The notes under the pieces were generated by a model, which was not told where the DNA came from, made no database searches, and saw only the letters and a list, made by a program, of their open reading frames with translations. The position numbers and the translations under genes are program-made. A DNA stretch of 64,000 nucleotides from Streptomyces xanthophaeus (GTDB lineage: Bacteria; Actinomycetota; Actinomycetes; Streptomycetales; Streptomycetaceae). Below, piece after piece: positions 8,068-16,526 of the stretch (positions are counted from its first letter, which is position 1; each line of letters begins with the position of its first letter). The stretch is taken from contig NZ_CP076543.1 of NCBI RefSeq assembly GCF_030440515.1, positions 6,148,501 to 6,212,500 of the forward strand. Reading direction: 5' to 3'.

Positions 8068-9081
8068 ATGAACACGCGAGAGACGCACCCGGGCGACCCG
8101 ACGGAAGTCCCGAGTGACCTGACGGAAGTGAAGCGGCCGTCGCCCTCTCCCCTGGGGGGCGGGCGGCGGATCCTGCGGGCGGTGGCGCTGACCGCCACCG
8201 TGCCGTATCTGGGGCTCAAGACGGTCTGGGTGTGCGGGAGCAACCTCGGGATACCCGAGGGCAGCGTGCTGCGGGACCCCGGCCCGTTCCTCCTGGCGGT
8301 CAATTCCGTCACGCTGGCCATGGACGCCTGCGTGATCCTGCTCGTGCTGGTGCTCACCAGGCCCTGGGGCATACGGGTGCCGGGCCCGCTGCTGACCGTT
8401 CCGGTGTTCGTGGCCACCGGGCTGCTGACCCCGATCCTCCTCGGCTTCCCGGGTCAACTGCTCGTACGGGCCGTCGGCTTCGGGGCGGACCCGGCGGTGG
8501 AGGCTGCGCGGAAGCCCTTCCTGGACCCGTGGGTGTTCCACGTCGTCTACAGCGGATTCACGGTCCAAGGACTCGCCCTGGCCGCTCTGTTCGTGCCCTA
8601 TGCGCGGGAGCGCTGGGGGCGGGCGTGGCGGGGCGTGACGGGGGAGCGGCTGCCGTCGTCCACGGGGGTGGTGGCGGCAGCCGCGACGGCCGTCGGCCTG
8701 GCGGTCGCGGGGGTGCTCGTCTACTGGGCCTTCGGGGGCACCGCCGGCCTGGGCGCCGAGCGGGCGGCCGCGTATTCCGCGGACACGGCCGTGGTGTCCG
8801 CGGCTCACGCGATATGCGCGCTCGCCGCCGGGGCGGGGGCCGTGCTGCTGGCCCTGGGCGGGACGCTGCGGGCACGGTGGCCGCTGGGCCTCGCCTGGAC
8901 AGGCGGGGCGGCGACGCTGAACTGGGGGGCATGGATGACGGTCTCCGGGCTGGGCCCGCAGCTCGACGGGGGCGAAGGGCCGCCCGCCGCAACGCTGTTG
9001 ATCTACATTGGTCAGATGATCACCGGATTGCTCACCGGTACCGTCCTCATACGGTTCCTCACCACCCGCCGCCCGGGGTGA
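8068..9081 (+). CDS. Polytopic membrane protein coupled to a histidine kinase
   Basis: A 337-residue integral membrane protein. After a hydrophilic N-terminus of about 35 residues there are roughly seven hydrophobic segments (near residues 38-55, 72-95, 108-130, 160-185, 208-232, 250-275 and 285-330). No transport or enzyme motif is seen. Its stop codon overlaps the kinase GTG start (GTGA at 9078-9081), so the two are translated together. The most economical reading is an accessory or sensor subunit of the two-component system that follows. Its ligand is unknown and no recognised family name can be given. Confidence 0.8.
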   Translation: MNTRETHPGDPTEVPSDLTEVKRPSPSPLGGGRRILRAVALTATVPYLGLKTVWVCGSNLGIPEGSVLRDPGPFLLAVNSVTLAMDACVILLVLVLTRPWGIRVPGPLLTVPVFVATGLLTPILLGFPGQLLVRAVGFGADPAVEAARKPFLDPWVFHVVYSGFTVQGLALAALFVPYARERWGRAWRGVTGERLPSSTGVVAAAATAVGLAVAGVLVYWAFGGTAGLGAERAAAYSADTAVVSAAHAICALAAGAGAVLLALGGTLRARWPLGLAWTGGAATLNWGAWMTVSGLGPQLDGGEGPPAATLLIYIGQMITGLLTGTVLIRFLTTRRPG

Positions 9082-10355
9082 GCCGGCAGCCGGTGGCGCG
9101 GGCCCGGTGGCGCTGGGTGCACCTGATCCTCGGCGGCGCCCTGCTCATGCCGTACTTCCTGCTCACGCAGGTGGTGGTCGGTGTCGTCGCGGGCGGGGTC
9201 AACGCGCTCAACTCCGCCCCGCTCACCTTCCTCGCCTACGCCGCCTCCCTGCCCCTCGTCGCCGTCACGGCGCTGTTCGGGCCGGTCCGGCCGATGTCGG
9301 TGGCCGCCGTCCGGGCCATGTGCGAGGTGCCCGGGGACCGGCTGGCCGACGGTCCGGCCACGTCCTGGGCCGCCCGGGCGCGGGCCTCCGCCTGGTGGAC
9401 CCTTCACCTGGGGACCGGCGCGCTGATCAGCGGAATGACCCTCGCGGTGCCGCCCATGGCGGTCATGCTGATCGCGGTGCCGGTCGTGGGGCGGCTGCGC
9501 GACGTCCGGTTGGGTTACGGCTGGTTCTCCACGGACGCCGGCCCGTACGTCGCCCCCCTGGTCGGGATCGTGTTGCTGGCCGGGCTCACCCTGTGCGCGG
9601 TCGGGGCCGGGAAGCTGCTGGCCGCAATGGCGCCCGTACTGCTCGGGCCCACGGCGGCGGACCGGCTGGCCGCGGCCGAGGAGCGGGCCGCCGACCTGGC
9701 CGTGCGCAACCGGCTGGCCCGGGAGCTGCACGACGCGGTCGGACACGCCCTGAGCGCCGTCACCCTCCAGGCCGCCGCCGCCCGGCGGATGCTGGAGCGC
9801 GACCCCGACTTCGTACGGGAGGCGCTGGCCGCGATCGAGGACACCACGCGGCGGACGGTGGGCGAGCTCGACGCCGTACTGGGCCTGCTGCGGGACGGGG
9901 ACGCGGCCCGGCCGGACGCCGCGCCCGCGCCCACCCTCGCCACCGACCTCGACGCACTGCTGGCCCGCACCCGGGCCGCCGGCACCACCGTCACCGCGCA
10001 CCAGGACCCCGGACCCGCCGGGGACTGGACCGCCCTCCCGGCGATCGCCTCCCGCGAGGCGTACCGGATCGTCCAGGAGGGCCTCACCAACGCCCTGCGG
10101 CACGGAGCGGGCCCGGTGGATCTGCGGATCCGCGTACAGGCAGGCCCCGACACCGCACACCGTGAACTGGAGATCACCATGACCAATCCGCCGGCGGCCC
10201 CCGCCGAGGACCGGGAGACCCGTACCACCGGGGGCCGCGGACTGCGCGGCGCCGCGGAGCGCGCCGCACTGCTCGGCGGCAGCGTCGAGGCCGGCCCGCA
10301 CGGGGACCGGTGGCGGCTGCGGGCCGTCCTCCCGCTCGCCGGGGAAGCCCGATGA
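9078..10355 (+). CDS. NarL/DesK-type sensor histidine kinase
   Basis: A 425-residue membrane kinase started at GTG 9078, overlapping the previous stop. The N-terminal half has about five transmembrane segments with short loops and no extracytoplasmic domain. The phosphoacceptor is the His in ELHDAVGHALSAVTLQ near residue 218 (HisKA_3 type), followed by a HATPase domain with EGLTNALRHGAG (N box) and GGRGLRGAAERAALLGG (G boxes). It phosphorylates the LuxR-type regulator encoded next, whose ATG overlaps the kinase stop by four bases. The lack of a sensing loop suggests that it senses the membrane or relies on the coupled membrane protein upstream. Confidence 0.92.
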   Translation: MSRQPVARARWRWVHLILGGALLMPYFLLTQVVVGVVAGGVNALNSAPLTFLAYAASLPLVAVTALFGPVRPMSVAAVRAMCEVPGDRLADGPATSWAARARASAWWTLHLGTGALISGMTLAVPPMAVMLIAVPVVGRLRDVRLGYGWFSTDAGPYVAPLVGIVLLAGLTLCAVGAGKLLAAMAPVLLGPTAADRLAAAEERAADLAVRNRLARELHDAVGHALSAVTLQAAAARRMLERDPDFVREALAAIEDTTRRTVGELDAVLGLLRDGDAARPDAAPAPTLATDLDALLARTRAAGTTVTAHQDPGPAGDWTALPAIASREAYRIVQEGLTNALRHGAGPVDLRIRVQAGPDTAHRELEITMTNPPAAPAEDRETRTTGGRGLRGAAERAALLGGSVEAGPHGDRWRLRAVLPLAGEAR

Positions 10356-11050
10356 CCGCCGCGCCCGCGCCCGTGCCCGCTCCCGCGCCGCGGCCGCCGC
10401 TGCGCATCGTGCTCTGCGACGACGAGCGGATGGTCCGTACCGCCCTGCGGGTCATCCTGGAGGCCGAAGCCGACCTGGAGGTCGTCGGTGAGGCGGCCAC
10501 CGGGGCCGAGGCGGTTCCGCTGGTCCGCTCACTCGCCCCCGACGTGGTGCTCATGGACGTCCGGATGCCCGAGATCGACGGCATCCGGGCCACCCAGCAG
10601 ATCCTCGCCACCATGGCCGCGCCGCCCCGGATCGTGGTCGTCACCACCTTCGAGAACGACGCCTACGTCTACGACGCGCTGCGCGCGGGAGCCGCCGGTT
10701 TCCTCCTCAAGCGGGCCGACCCCGACGAACTGATCGGCGCGGTCCGCCTCGTCGCCCGCGGCGACTCGCTGCTCTTCCCGGCCGCCGTCCGCTCCCTCGC
10801 CGCCGCCCACACGGCCGGCGCCCCGCCCGCCGACGCGCCCTGGGTGGCCCGGCTGACCGAGCGCGAGGCCGACGTCCTGCGTCTGATGGCCACCGGGCTG
10901 TCCAACCACGAGATGAGCGAGCGCCTCGGCGTCGGGCCGCAGACCGTCAAGACCCACGTCGCCGCGGTCCTCACCAAGACCGGCTCCCGCGACCGCACCC
11001 AGGCGGTCATCGCGGCCTACGAGGGAGGCTTCATCATGAAGAAAAGCTGA
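10352..11050 (+). CDS. LuxR/NarL-family response regulator
   Basis: A 232-residue response regulator, started at ATG 10352 within an ATGA overlap. The receiver domain carries the acidic pair DD at 23-24, the phosphoacceptor Asp69 in VLMDVRMPE, and a Lys in FLLKRADPDE. A Pro/Ala-rich N-terminal extension of about 15 residues precedes it. The C-terminal LuxR helix-turn-helix is LTEREADVLRLMATGLSNHE through TVKTHVAAVL. Partner of the kinase at 9078-10355. Its targets are unknown; the downstream penicillin-binding protein gene starts only 63 bases away and might be one of them or part of the same transcript. Confidence 0.93.
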   Translation: MTAAPAPVPAPAPRPPLRIVLCDDERMVRTALRVILEAEADLEVVGEAATGAEAVPLVRSLAPDVVLMDVRMPEIDGIRATQQILATMAAPPRIVVVTTFENDAYVYDALRAGAAGFLLKRADPDELIGAVRLVARGDSLLFPAAVRSLAAAHTAGAPPADAPWVARLTEREADVLRLMATGLSNHEMSERLGVGPQTVKTHVAAVLTKTGSRDRTQAVIAAYEGGFIMKKS

Positions 11051-11112
11051 GAACCCCGCCACAATCGGGGCAGAGCGGAACGGCCGGGACCGCAGAGACG
11101 TCCTTCTGGGGG

Positions 11113-12561
11113 ATGAACAAGACGATCAGGCGTGCGTCGGTCTTCTGTCTGCTTCTGGTGCTGGCCCTGCTGGTCCGCGTCACCTGGGTGCAGGCATACC
11201 AAGGCCAGGCCCTCGCAGACGACAAGCACAACCGCCGGAACCTCATCGGGCAGTACGAGAACCCGCTGGGCAACATCATCGTGGGCGGGGAGGCGATCAC
11301 CGGCTCGGAGAAGACGGGCGGCAAGGACTTCGGCTACAAGCGGACGTACGTCGACGGGCCCCTCTACGCACCCGTCACGGGCTACAGCTCCCAGGCCTAC
11401 GGCACCACCCTGCTGGAGGGCATCTACAAGAACGTCCTCAACGGCTCCGACAGCCGGCTGAAGACGATGATGGACATGCTCACCAACAAGCGGGCCTCCC
11501 CCGGCAACGTCCTGACCACCATCGACAAGGGCGTCCAGAAGGCCGCCTACGACGCGCTCCAGGGCAAGCAGGGCGCGGCTGTGGCCCTGGACCCGAAGAC
11601 CGGCGAGATCCTCGCCGTGGTGAACAACCCCTCCTTCGACCCGGGCAGCATCGCCGGCGCCAACGACAAGGAGGCCTGGGCGGCGCTCTCCGCCGACAAG
11701 GGCAAGGCCATGGAGAACGTGGCGCTGCGCAAGCCCCAGGCGCCCGGCTCCACCTTCAAGCTGGTCACCCTCGCCGCGGCGATCGAGAACGGCCTCGTCA
11801 CCGACCTCGACCGGCAGACCGGGATCGCCGACCCGTACACGATCCCCGGCACCCGCACCCCACTGCCCAGCGAGGCGGGCTCCGCGGCCTGCAACAACGT
11901 CTCGGTGCGCACCGCCCTGAAGCTGTCCTGCAACAACGTCTTCGCCGAGCTCGCCTCCAAGCTGGGCCAGGACAAGATGCGGGCGACGGCCGAGAAGCTC
12001 GGTTTCAACACGCAGATCGACACCCCGGTCCGCACCAACCCGCCCAGCAAGTACCCGTCGAAGAAGATGTCGGTCGACCAGGTCGCGCAGACCGGAATCG
12101 GCCAGTTCGACGTGCAGGCCACCCCGCTCCAGATGGCGATGGTGACGGCCGCGATCGAGAACGGCGGCAAGCTCGTCGCCCCGCACCTGGTCTCCGAGGT
12201 CACCGACGCGGGCGGCGACGTGCTGGAGAGCTTCAAGGACCCGAAGTCCCAGCAGGTCATGGGAGAGAGGACCGCTTCGATGATCCGCGACGCCATGCGC
12301 ACGGTCGCCACCGAGGGCGGCGGCAAGCCGGCCCAGGTCTCGGGCGCCGAGGTGGGCGGCAAGACCGGTACCGCCCAGCGCGGTGTCAACAACAGCCTCG
12401 CACCGCTGGCCTGGTTCACCTCGTACGGCAAGGCGAACGGCAAGCAGATCGCGGTGGCCGTGGTGATCGAGAACTCCGACACCGACCGCTCCGAGATCGG
12501 CGGCGGGAAGCTGGCCGCCCCCATCGCCCAGAAGATGATGGAGGCGTGGCTGAAGAAGTAG
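11113..12561 (+). CDS. Class B penicillin-binding protein (D,D-transpeptidase)
   Basis: A 482-residue peptidoglycan transpeptidase with one N-terminal transmembrane anchor (residues about 8-26) and a periplasmic catalytic domain. All three active-site motifs are present: SxxK as S213-T-F-K216 in PGSTFKL, SxN as S272-C-N274, and KTG as K417-T-G in VGGKTGTAQ. The short N-terminal dimerisation region is PbpA/FtsI-like, without PASTA repeats. Streptomyces carry several PbpA-type paralogues linked to cell-wall remodelling. This one is not beside ftsW or a Ser/Thr kinase gene, but it directly follows a two-component system. Position suggests the SCO1875 orthologue, from memory. Confidence 0.9.
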   Translation: MNKTIRRASVFCLLLVLALLVRVTWVQAYQGQALADDKHNRRNLIGQYENPLGNIIVGGEAITGSEKTGGKDFGYKRTYVDGPLYAPVTGYSSQAYGTTLLEGIYKNVLNGSDSRLKTMMDMLTNKRASPGNVLTTIDKGVQKAAYDALQGKQGAAVALDPKTGEILAVVNNPSFDPGSIAGANDKEAWAALSADKGKAMENVALRKPQAPGSTFKLVTLAAAIENGLVTDLDRQTGIADPYTIPGTRTPLPSEAGSAACNNVSVRTALKLSCNNVFAELASKLGQDKMRATAEKLGFNTQIDTPVRTNPPSKYPSKKMSVDQVAQTGIGQFDVQATPLQMAMVTAAIENGGKLVAPHLVSEVTDAGGDVLESFKDPKSQQVMGERTASMIRDAMRTVATEGGGKPAQVSGAEVGGKTGTAQRGVNNSLAPLAWFTSYGKANGKQIAVAVVIENSDTDRSEIGGGKLAAPIAQKMMEAWLKK

Positions 12562-12624
12562 CCACGAAAGCCGAGCGGCCGACGCGCCGGGAACCGTCGA
12601 GGCTCCCGGCACGTTCCCACTCCC

Positions 12625-13137
12625 ATGATCAGAGCCGCGCGCCCCGCCGACCTCCCCGCGATCGCCGCCCTGCACGCCCGGGCCCGCGCCACCTACTACC
12701 AGGACCACATCCCCGAGCAGGCCTACCCGGGCGACGCCGAGCTCCAGCGGACCCGCGAGGGCTGGTCGCACGCCATCGCCCGGGGCGCGGGCGAGGGCGA
12801 GGTGCTCTGCGCCGAGCAGGACGGCCAGGTCACCGGGGTCGCCGCGTTCCGCACGCGGGACGGCGAGACGACCCTCACCCAGCTCCACGTCGACCCCGTC
12901 CACTGGCGCCGCGGCACCGGGGCCGCCCTGCACGCCGCCTGCCTGGACGCCTGGCGGCGGGCCGGAATCCGCCGGGTCCGCCTGGAGGTCTACGAGCACA
13001 ACCTCCGCGCCCAGGCCTTCTACGCCACCCTGGGCTGGCGCGCGGACCCGGCGGCCCCCCGCTCGGGCACCCACCGCACCCTCTGGCTGCAGGTGGGCCA
13101 GGTGCCGGCCCCGGCCCCGGCCCCGTCCGGGGAATGA
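12625..13137 (+). CDS. GNAT-family N-acetyltransferase
   Basis: A 170-residue acetyltransferase. The GNAT fold is shown by the N-terminal IRAARPADLPAIAALHARAR, the central strand TLTQLHVDPVHWRRGTGAAL, which carries the acetyl-CoA binding loop (R/Q-x-x-G-x-G/A form as RRGTGA), and the C-terminal VRLEVYEHNLRAQAFYATLG. It transfers an acetyl group from acetyl-CoA to an amine; the acceptor cannot be predicted. It lies 63 bases after the penicillin-binding protein on the same strand. The C-terminus ends in a short Pro/Ala repeat. Confidence 0.87.
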   Translation: MIRAARPADLPAIAALHARARATYYQDHIPEQAYPGDAELQRTREGWSHAIARGAGEGEVLCAEQDGQVTGVAAFRTRDGETTLTQLHVDPVHWRRGTGAALHAACLDAWRRAGIRRVRLEVYEHNLRAQAFYATLGWRADPAAPRSGTHRTLWLQVGQVPAPAPAPSGE

Positions 13138-13199
13138 GACGGCCGGGTGAATGGTTGAACCGCAAACCGTTCCCCCTGAACCCGGAGAGAAGAAGGATC

Positions 13200-13907
13200 A
13201 TGCGCGTCGAAATCTGGAGCGACATCGCTTGTCCCTGGTGCTACATCGGAAAGGCCCGTTTCACCAAGGGTCTGGCCGAGTTCGCGCACCGCGACGAGGT
13301 GGAGGTCGTCTTCCGGTCCTTCGAGCTCGACCCGGGCGGGGCGAAGGGCGTCACCGCCCCCGTCGTGGAGATGCTCGCCAAGAAGTACGGCCGCACCCTC
13401 GACGAGGCGCGCGGCATGGAGGAGCACGTCGCCGCCAGCGCCCGCGCCGAGGGCCTCACGTACCGCACCGAGGGCCGCGACCACGGCAACACCTTCGACA
13501 TCCACCGCCTGCTGCACCTGGCCGCCGCCCGCGGGCGCCAGGAGGAACTCCTCGACCTCGCCTACCGGGCCAACTTCGCCGAGGAGCGCTCCGTCTTCGA
13601 CCCCGAGGTGCTGATCGCGCTCGCCGTCGAGGCGGGACTGGACGAGGCCGAGGCCCGCACCGTCCTCGCCGACGGCTCCGCCTATGCCGACGAGGTCCGG
13701 GCCGACGAGCGCGAGGCCGCCGAGCTGGGCGCGAACGCCGTGCCGTTCTTCGTCCTCGACCGCCGCTACGGGATCTCCGGCGGACAGCCGGCCGAGGTGT
13801 TCACCCGGGCCCTGGAGCAGGCGTGGGCCGGGCGCGAGGTCGAGGAGCCGGCCGCGGCCGCCGAGGCCTGCGAGCCCGACGGCGCGTGCGCGGTCCCCCA
13901 GGCCTAA
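13200..13907 (+). CDS. DsbA-family (FrnE-like) thiol oxidoreductase
   Basis: A 235-residue cytoplasmic thioredoxin-fold protein started at ATG 13200, preceded by GGAGAGAAG. The active site is Cys11-Pro-Trp-Cys14 at the N-terminus, followed by a helical insertion, and the cis-Pro loop is in NAVPFFVLDRRYGISGGQPA. There is no signal peptide, unlike periplasmic DsbA. FrnE-type members catalyse disulfide exchange or polyketide double-bond isomerisation. The tail has two further cysteines (CEPDGAC). After the TAA stop the frame stays open for 33 more codons to a TGA at 14007, which is unusual but probably chance. Confidence 0.88.
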   Translation: MRVEIWSDIACPWCYIGKARFTKGLAEFAHRDEVEVVFRSFELDPGGAKGVTAPVVEMLAKKYGRTLDEARGMEEHVAASARAEGLTYRTEGRDHGNTFDIHRLLHLAAARGRQEELLDLAYRANFAEERSVFDPEVLIALAVEAGLDEAEARTVLADGSAYADEVRADEREAAELGANAVPFFVLDRRYGISGGQPAEVFTRALEQAWAGREVEEPAAAAEACEPDGACAVPQA

Positions 13908-14013
13908 GGGCCACCCGGGGAGACACGGGAGGACACGGAGGACACGGGCGACTCGGGCGACTCGGCCGACGGGGCGATGGACTACGAGCCGTTCCTGGCG
14001 CAGAGTTGACGGC

Positions 14014-15075
14014 ATGGATCTTCCGCTCGCCGAAGCGACCCGTGCCGAGTTCGCCCACTCCACCACCTACCTCAACACCGCCAAGTGCGGGGTCGTCCCG
14101 CGTTCCGCCGTCGCGGCCGTACGGGAGCTGGCCGAGGCGGCGGGGGCCGGGCTCCCCACCGGCTTCGGCGACTTCGACCGCGTGAACGGGGCCCGGGCGG
14201 CCTTCGCCCGCCTGGTCGGGGTGGACACCGACCGGGTGTCCATCGGCTCGGCCGTCTCCACCCACGTCGGCCTCGTCGCCGCCTCGCTCCCGTCCGGCGC
14301 GGAAGTGCTCTGCCCCGAGGGCGAGTTCTCCTCCGTGATCAACCCCTTCGTGGCGCGCGGCGACCTCAAGGTGCGCTTCGCCCCGCTCGAGTCCGTCGCC
14401 GAGGCCGTGGGCCCCGGCACCGCCCTGGTCTCGCTGAGCGTCGTGCAGTCCGCGGACGGCCGCAAGGCCGACCTGGCGGCGGTGCGCGCCGCGGCGACCG
14501 CGCACGGGGCCCGGATGCTCGTGGACGCGACCCAGGCCGTCGGCTGGCTCCCGTTCGACGCCTCGCCGTACGAGTACACGGTCGCCGCCGGGTTCAAATG
14601 GCTGCTCGGCGTGCGCGGAGCCTCGTACCTGACGGTGTCGGCGGAGGCCCAGGACACGCTGACCCCGCTGCACGCCGGATGGGTTCCGGCAGTGGCCGAA
14701 GGGGACGCCACCTACGGGCCGATGGCGGAACTCGCCCACGGGGCGTGGCGGTTCGACGAGTCCCCGGCCTTCCTCGCCTACCACGCGTCCGAGCCCGCGC
14801 TGGCCCTGCTGGAGCGGATCGGCATCGAGGCCGTCCACGCCCACGACACCGCCCTGGCCGCCCGCTACCGGGCCGGGATCGCGCGCCTGGGCCACGAGCC
14901 CGTCCCCGGCGACTCCGCGATCGTCTCCGTGCCGGGCCTCGCCGGCCGGCAGCCCGCCCTGGAGGCGGCCGGCATCGTCACATCGGCCCGCGCGGGCCTC
15001 CTGCGGGCCTCGTTCCACCTCTACAACACGGAGGCGGACGTGGACCGGCTCCTGGACGCCCTCTCCGCCTCCTGA
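14014..15075 (+). CDS. Class V aminotransferase / cysteine desulfurase-like PLP enzyme
   Basis: A 353-residue fold-type I PLP enzyme. ATG 14014 (MDLPLAEATRAEF) is chosen because earlier codons lie in the repetitive spacer. Key residues are Asp171 in VDATQAVGW, which binds the pyridine nitrogen, and the Schiff-base Lys195 in AAGFKWLLGVRG. The family includes cysteine desulfurases, kynureninases and isopenicillin N epimerase-like enzymes; the absence of a cysteine in the flexible C-terminal loop argues against a true desulfurase. It is followed after 30 bases by an amidohydrolase gene on the same strand, so the two may share a catabolic role. Confidence 0.85.
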   Translation: MDLPLAEATRAEFAHSTTYLNTAKCGVVPRSAVAAVRELAEAAGAGLPTGFGDFDRVNGARAAFARLVGVDTDRVSIGSAVSTHVGLVAASLPSGAEVLCPEGEFSSVINPFVARGDLKVRFAPLESVAEAVGPGTALVSLSVVQSADGRKADLAAVRAAATAHGARMLVDATQAVGWLPFDASPYEYTVAAGFKWLLGVRGASYLTVSAEAQDTLTPLHAGWVPAVAEGDATYGPMAELAHGAWRFDESPAFLAYHASEPALALLERIGIEAVHAHDTALAARYRAGIARLGHEPVPGDSAIVSVPGLAGRQPALEAAGIVTSARAGLLRASFHLYNTEADVDRLLDALSAS

Positions 15076-15105
15076 AGCGGCCGGGCCCGTGCGTACAGTG
15101 CCGCC

Positions 15106-16218
15106 ATGAGCGATGTGAGCGATGTGAGCGGTGCGCGCGACGTACTGCACGTCAAGGGCCGGGTGCTGGTCGGGCCCGACGAGGTGCGCGACGAGCTGTG
15201 GGTGGTCGGCGGGCGGATCTCCTACGAGCGCCCGCGCGGCGCCCGCGAGATCACCACGGTGACCGGCTGGACCCTGCCCGGACTGGTGGATGCGCACTGC
15301 CACGTGGGCCTGGACGCCCACGGCCCGGTCGACGCCGAGACCGCCGAGCGCCAGGCCCTCACCGACCGCGACGCCGGCACCCTCCTCATCCGGGACGCCG
15401 GTTCGCCCTCCGACACCCGCTGGATCGACGACCGCGAGGACCTGCCGAAGATCATCCGGGCCGGGCGGCACATCGCGCGCACCCGCCGCTACATCCGCAA
15501 CTACGCCCACGAGATCGAACCCGCCGACCTCGTCGAGTACGTAGGCCGCGAGGCGCTGCGCGGCGACGGCTGGGTCAAACTCGTGGGCGACTGGATCGAC
15601 CGCGAGGCCGGGGACCTCGCGGCCTGCTGGCCGCGCGCCGAGGTCGAGGCGGCCATCGCCGAGGCGCACCGGCTGGGCGCCCGCGTCACGGCGCACTGCT
15701 TCGCCGAGGACTCGCTGCGCGACCTGGTCGAGGCGGGCATCGACTGCATCGAACACGCCACCGGCCTCACCGAGGACACCATCCCGCTGTTCGCGGAGCG
15801 CGGGGTCGCGATCGTCCCGACGCTCGTGAACATCGCCAACTTCCCGAAGATGGCGGCGGGCGGCGAGGCGAAGTTCCCGTACTGGTCGGCGCACATGCGG
15901 CGGCTCCACGAGCGGCGCTACGACACCGTGCGCGCCGCCTACGACGCGGGCATCGAGGTCTTCGTCGGCACCGACGCGGGCGGCTCCCTGCCGCACGGCC
16001 TGGTCGCGGCGGAGGTCGAGGAGCTGGTCAAGGCCGGTATCCCGCCGCTCGACGCCCTCTCCGCGACGGCCTGGGCGGCCCGCGAGTGGCTCGGCAGGCC
16101 GGGGCTGACCGAGGGGGCGCCCGCCGACCTCGTGGTGTACGGCGCCGACCCGCGGGCCGACGTGCGCGTGCTGGCGCGGCCGCTGCGGGTCGTCGTGAAC
16201 GGCAGGGTCCGAGCCTGA
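15106..16218 (+). CDS. Metal-dependent amidohydrolase
   Basis: A 370-residue TIM-barrel hydrolase of the imidazolonepropionase/prolidase-like amidohydrolase branch. Metal ligands are visible: HxH as His64-x-His66 in VDAHCHVGLD, a Lys in GWVKLVGDW that could be carbamylated, His in VTAHCF and IEHATG, and the catalytic Asp in VGTDAGGSLPHG. Small beta-sandwich segments flank the barrel (GRVLVGPDEV at the N-terminus and ADLVVYGADPRAD at the C-terminus). The start begins with a duplicated SDVSDVSG coding repeat. It probably hydrolyses a cyclic amide or dipeptide; the substrate is unknown. Confidence 0.85.
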   Translation: MSDVSDVSGARDVLHVKGRVLVGPDEVRDELWVVGGRISYERPRGAREITTVTGWTLPGLVDAHCHVGLDAHGPVDAETAERQALTDRDAGTLLIRDAGSPSDTRWIDDREDLPKIIRAGRHIARTRRYIRNYAHEIEPADLVEYVGREALRGDGWVKLVGDWIDREAGDLAACWPRAEVEAAIAEAHRLGARVTAHCFAEDSLRDLVEAGIDCIEHATGLTEDTIPLFAERGVAIVPTLVNIANFPKMAAGGEAKFPYWSAHMRRLHERRYDTVRAAYDAGIEVFVGTDAGGSLPHGLVAAEVEELVKAGIPPLDALSATAWAAREWLGRPGLTEGAPADLVVYGADPRADVRVLARPLRVVVNGRVRA

Positions 16219-16394
16219 GCCGTGCGGCCGTGCGGCCGTGCCGCCGTGTGGGCGGCGCCCGGTTGACGTCGCGTGACATCCGCGGCCCGTCGGTCGTTGA
16301 AGACGGCCGCGCGGGCCGGGTGTCCGTGAGAGAAGACAACTTACGTTCTTCATGAGGCGTAATGATTCGAATATTCGCCCGGAAACCACCCTTT

Positions 16395-16434
16395 GGGGTG
16401 AACTCACGTCAGGTTGACCCCCGTTCACCCACAG
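16395..16434 (+). promoter_or_regulatory. Dyad and putative promoter upstream of the LAETG protein gene
   Basis: The 308-base gap 16219-16526 contains an AT-richer stretch (about 16335-16380) and then a dyad: GGGGTGAAC near 16395-16403 can pair with GTTGACCCC (one mismatch) or with GTTCACCC at 16423-16430. TTGACC at 16414 can act as a -35 box with TAAAGA about 19 bases downstream as a weak -10. The rest of the gap shows only GC-rich simple repeats (gcggccgt copies near 16222). Confidence 0.4.
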
Positions 16435-16526
16435 TGCGTAAAGATTCCGGGGTCGAGTCCGTCGGCGCCCGCGATGTCCCCCATCGGCGGCGCGACGGCA
16501 CCCAACTCCCCGGGGGTTCCACCACC

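Noticed and set aside
13801..16428. An 875-codon minus-strand frame opposite the aminotransferase and amidohydrolase genes
   Set aside because: Both plus-strand genes have complete catalytic motifs; the minus frame is compositional only.
16412..16433. PHO box before the LAETG gene
   Set aside because: The best-matching units GTTGACCCCC and GTTCACCCAC are 10 bases apart, not 11, and the first has a mismatch in the core.
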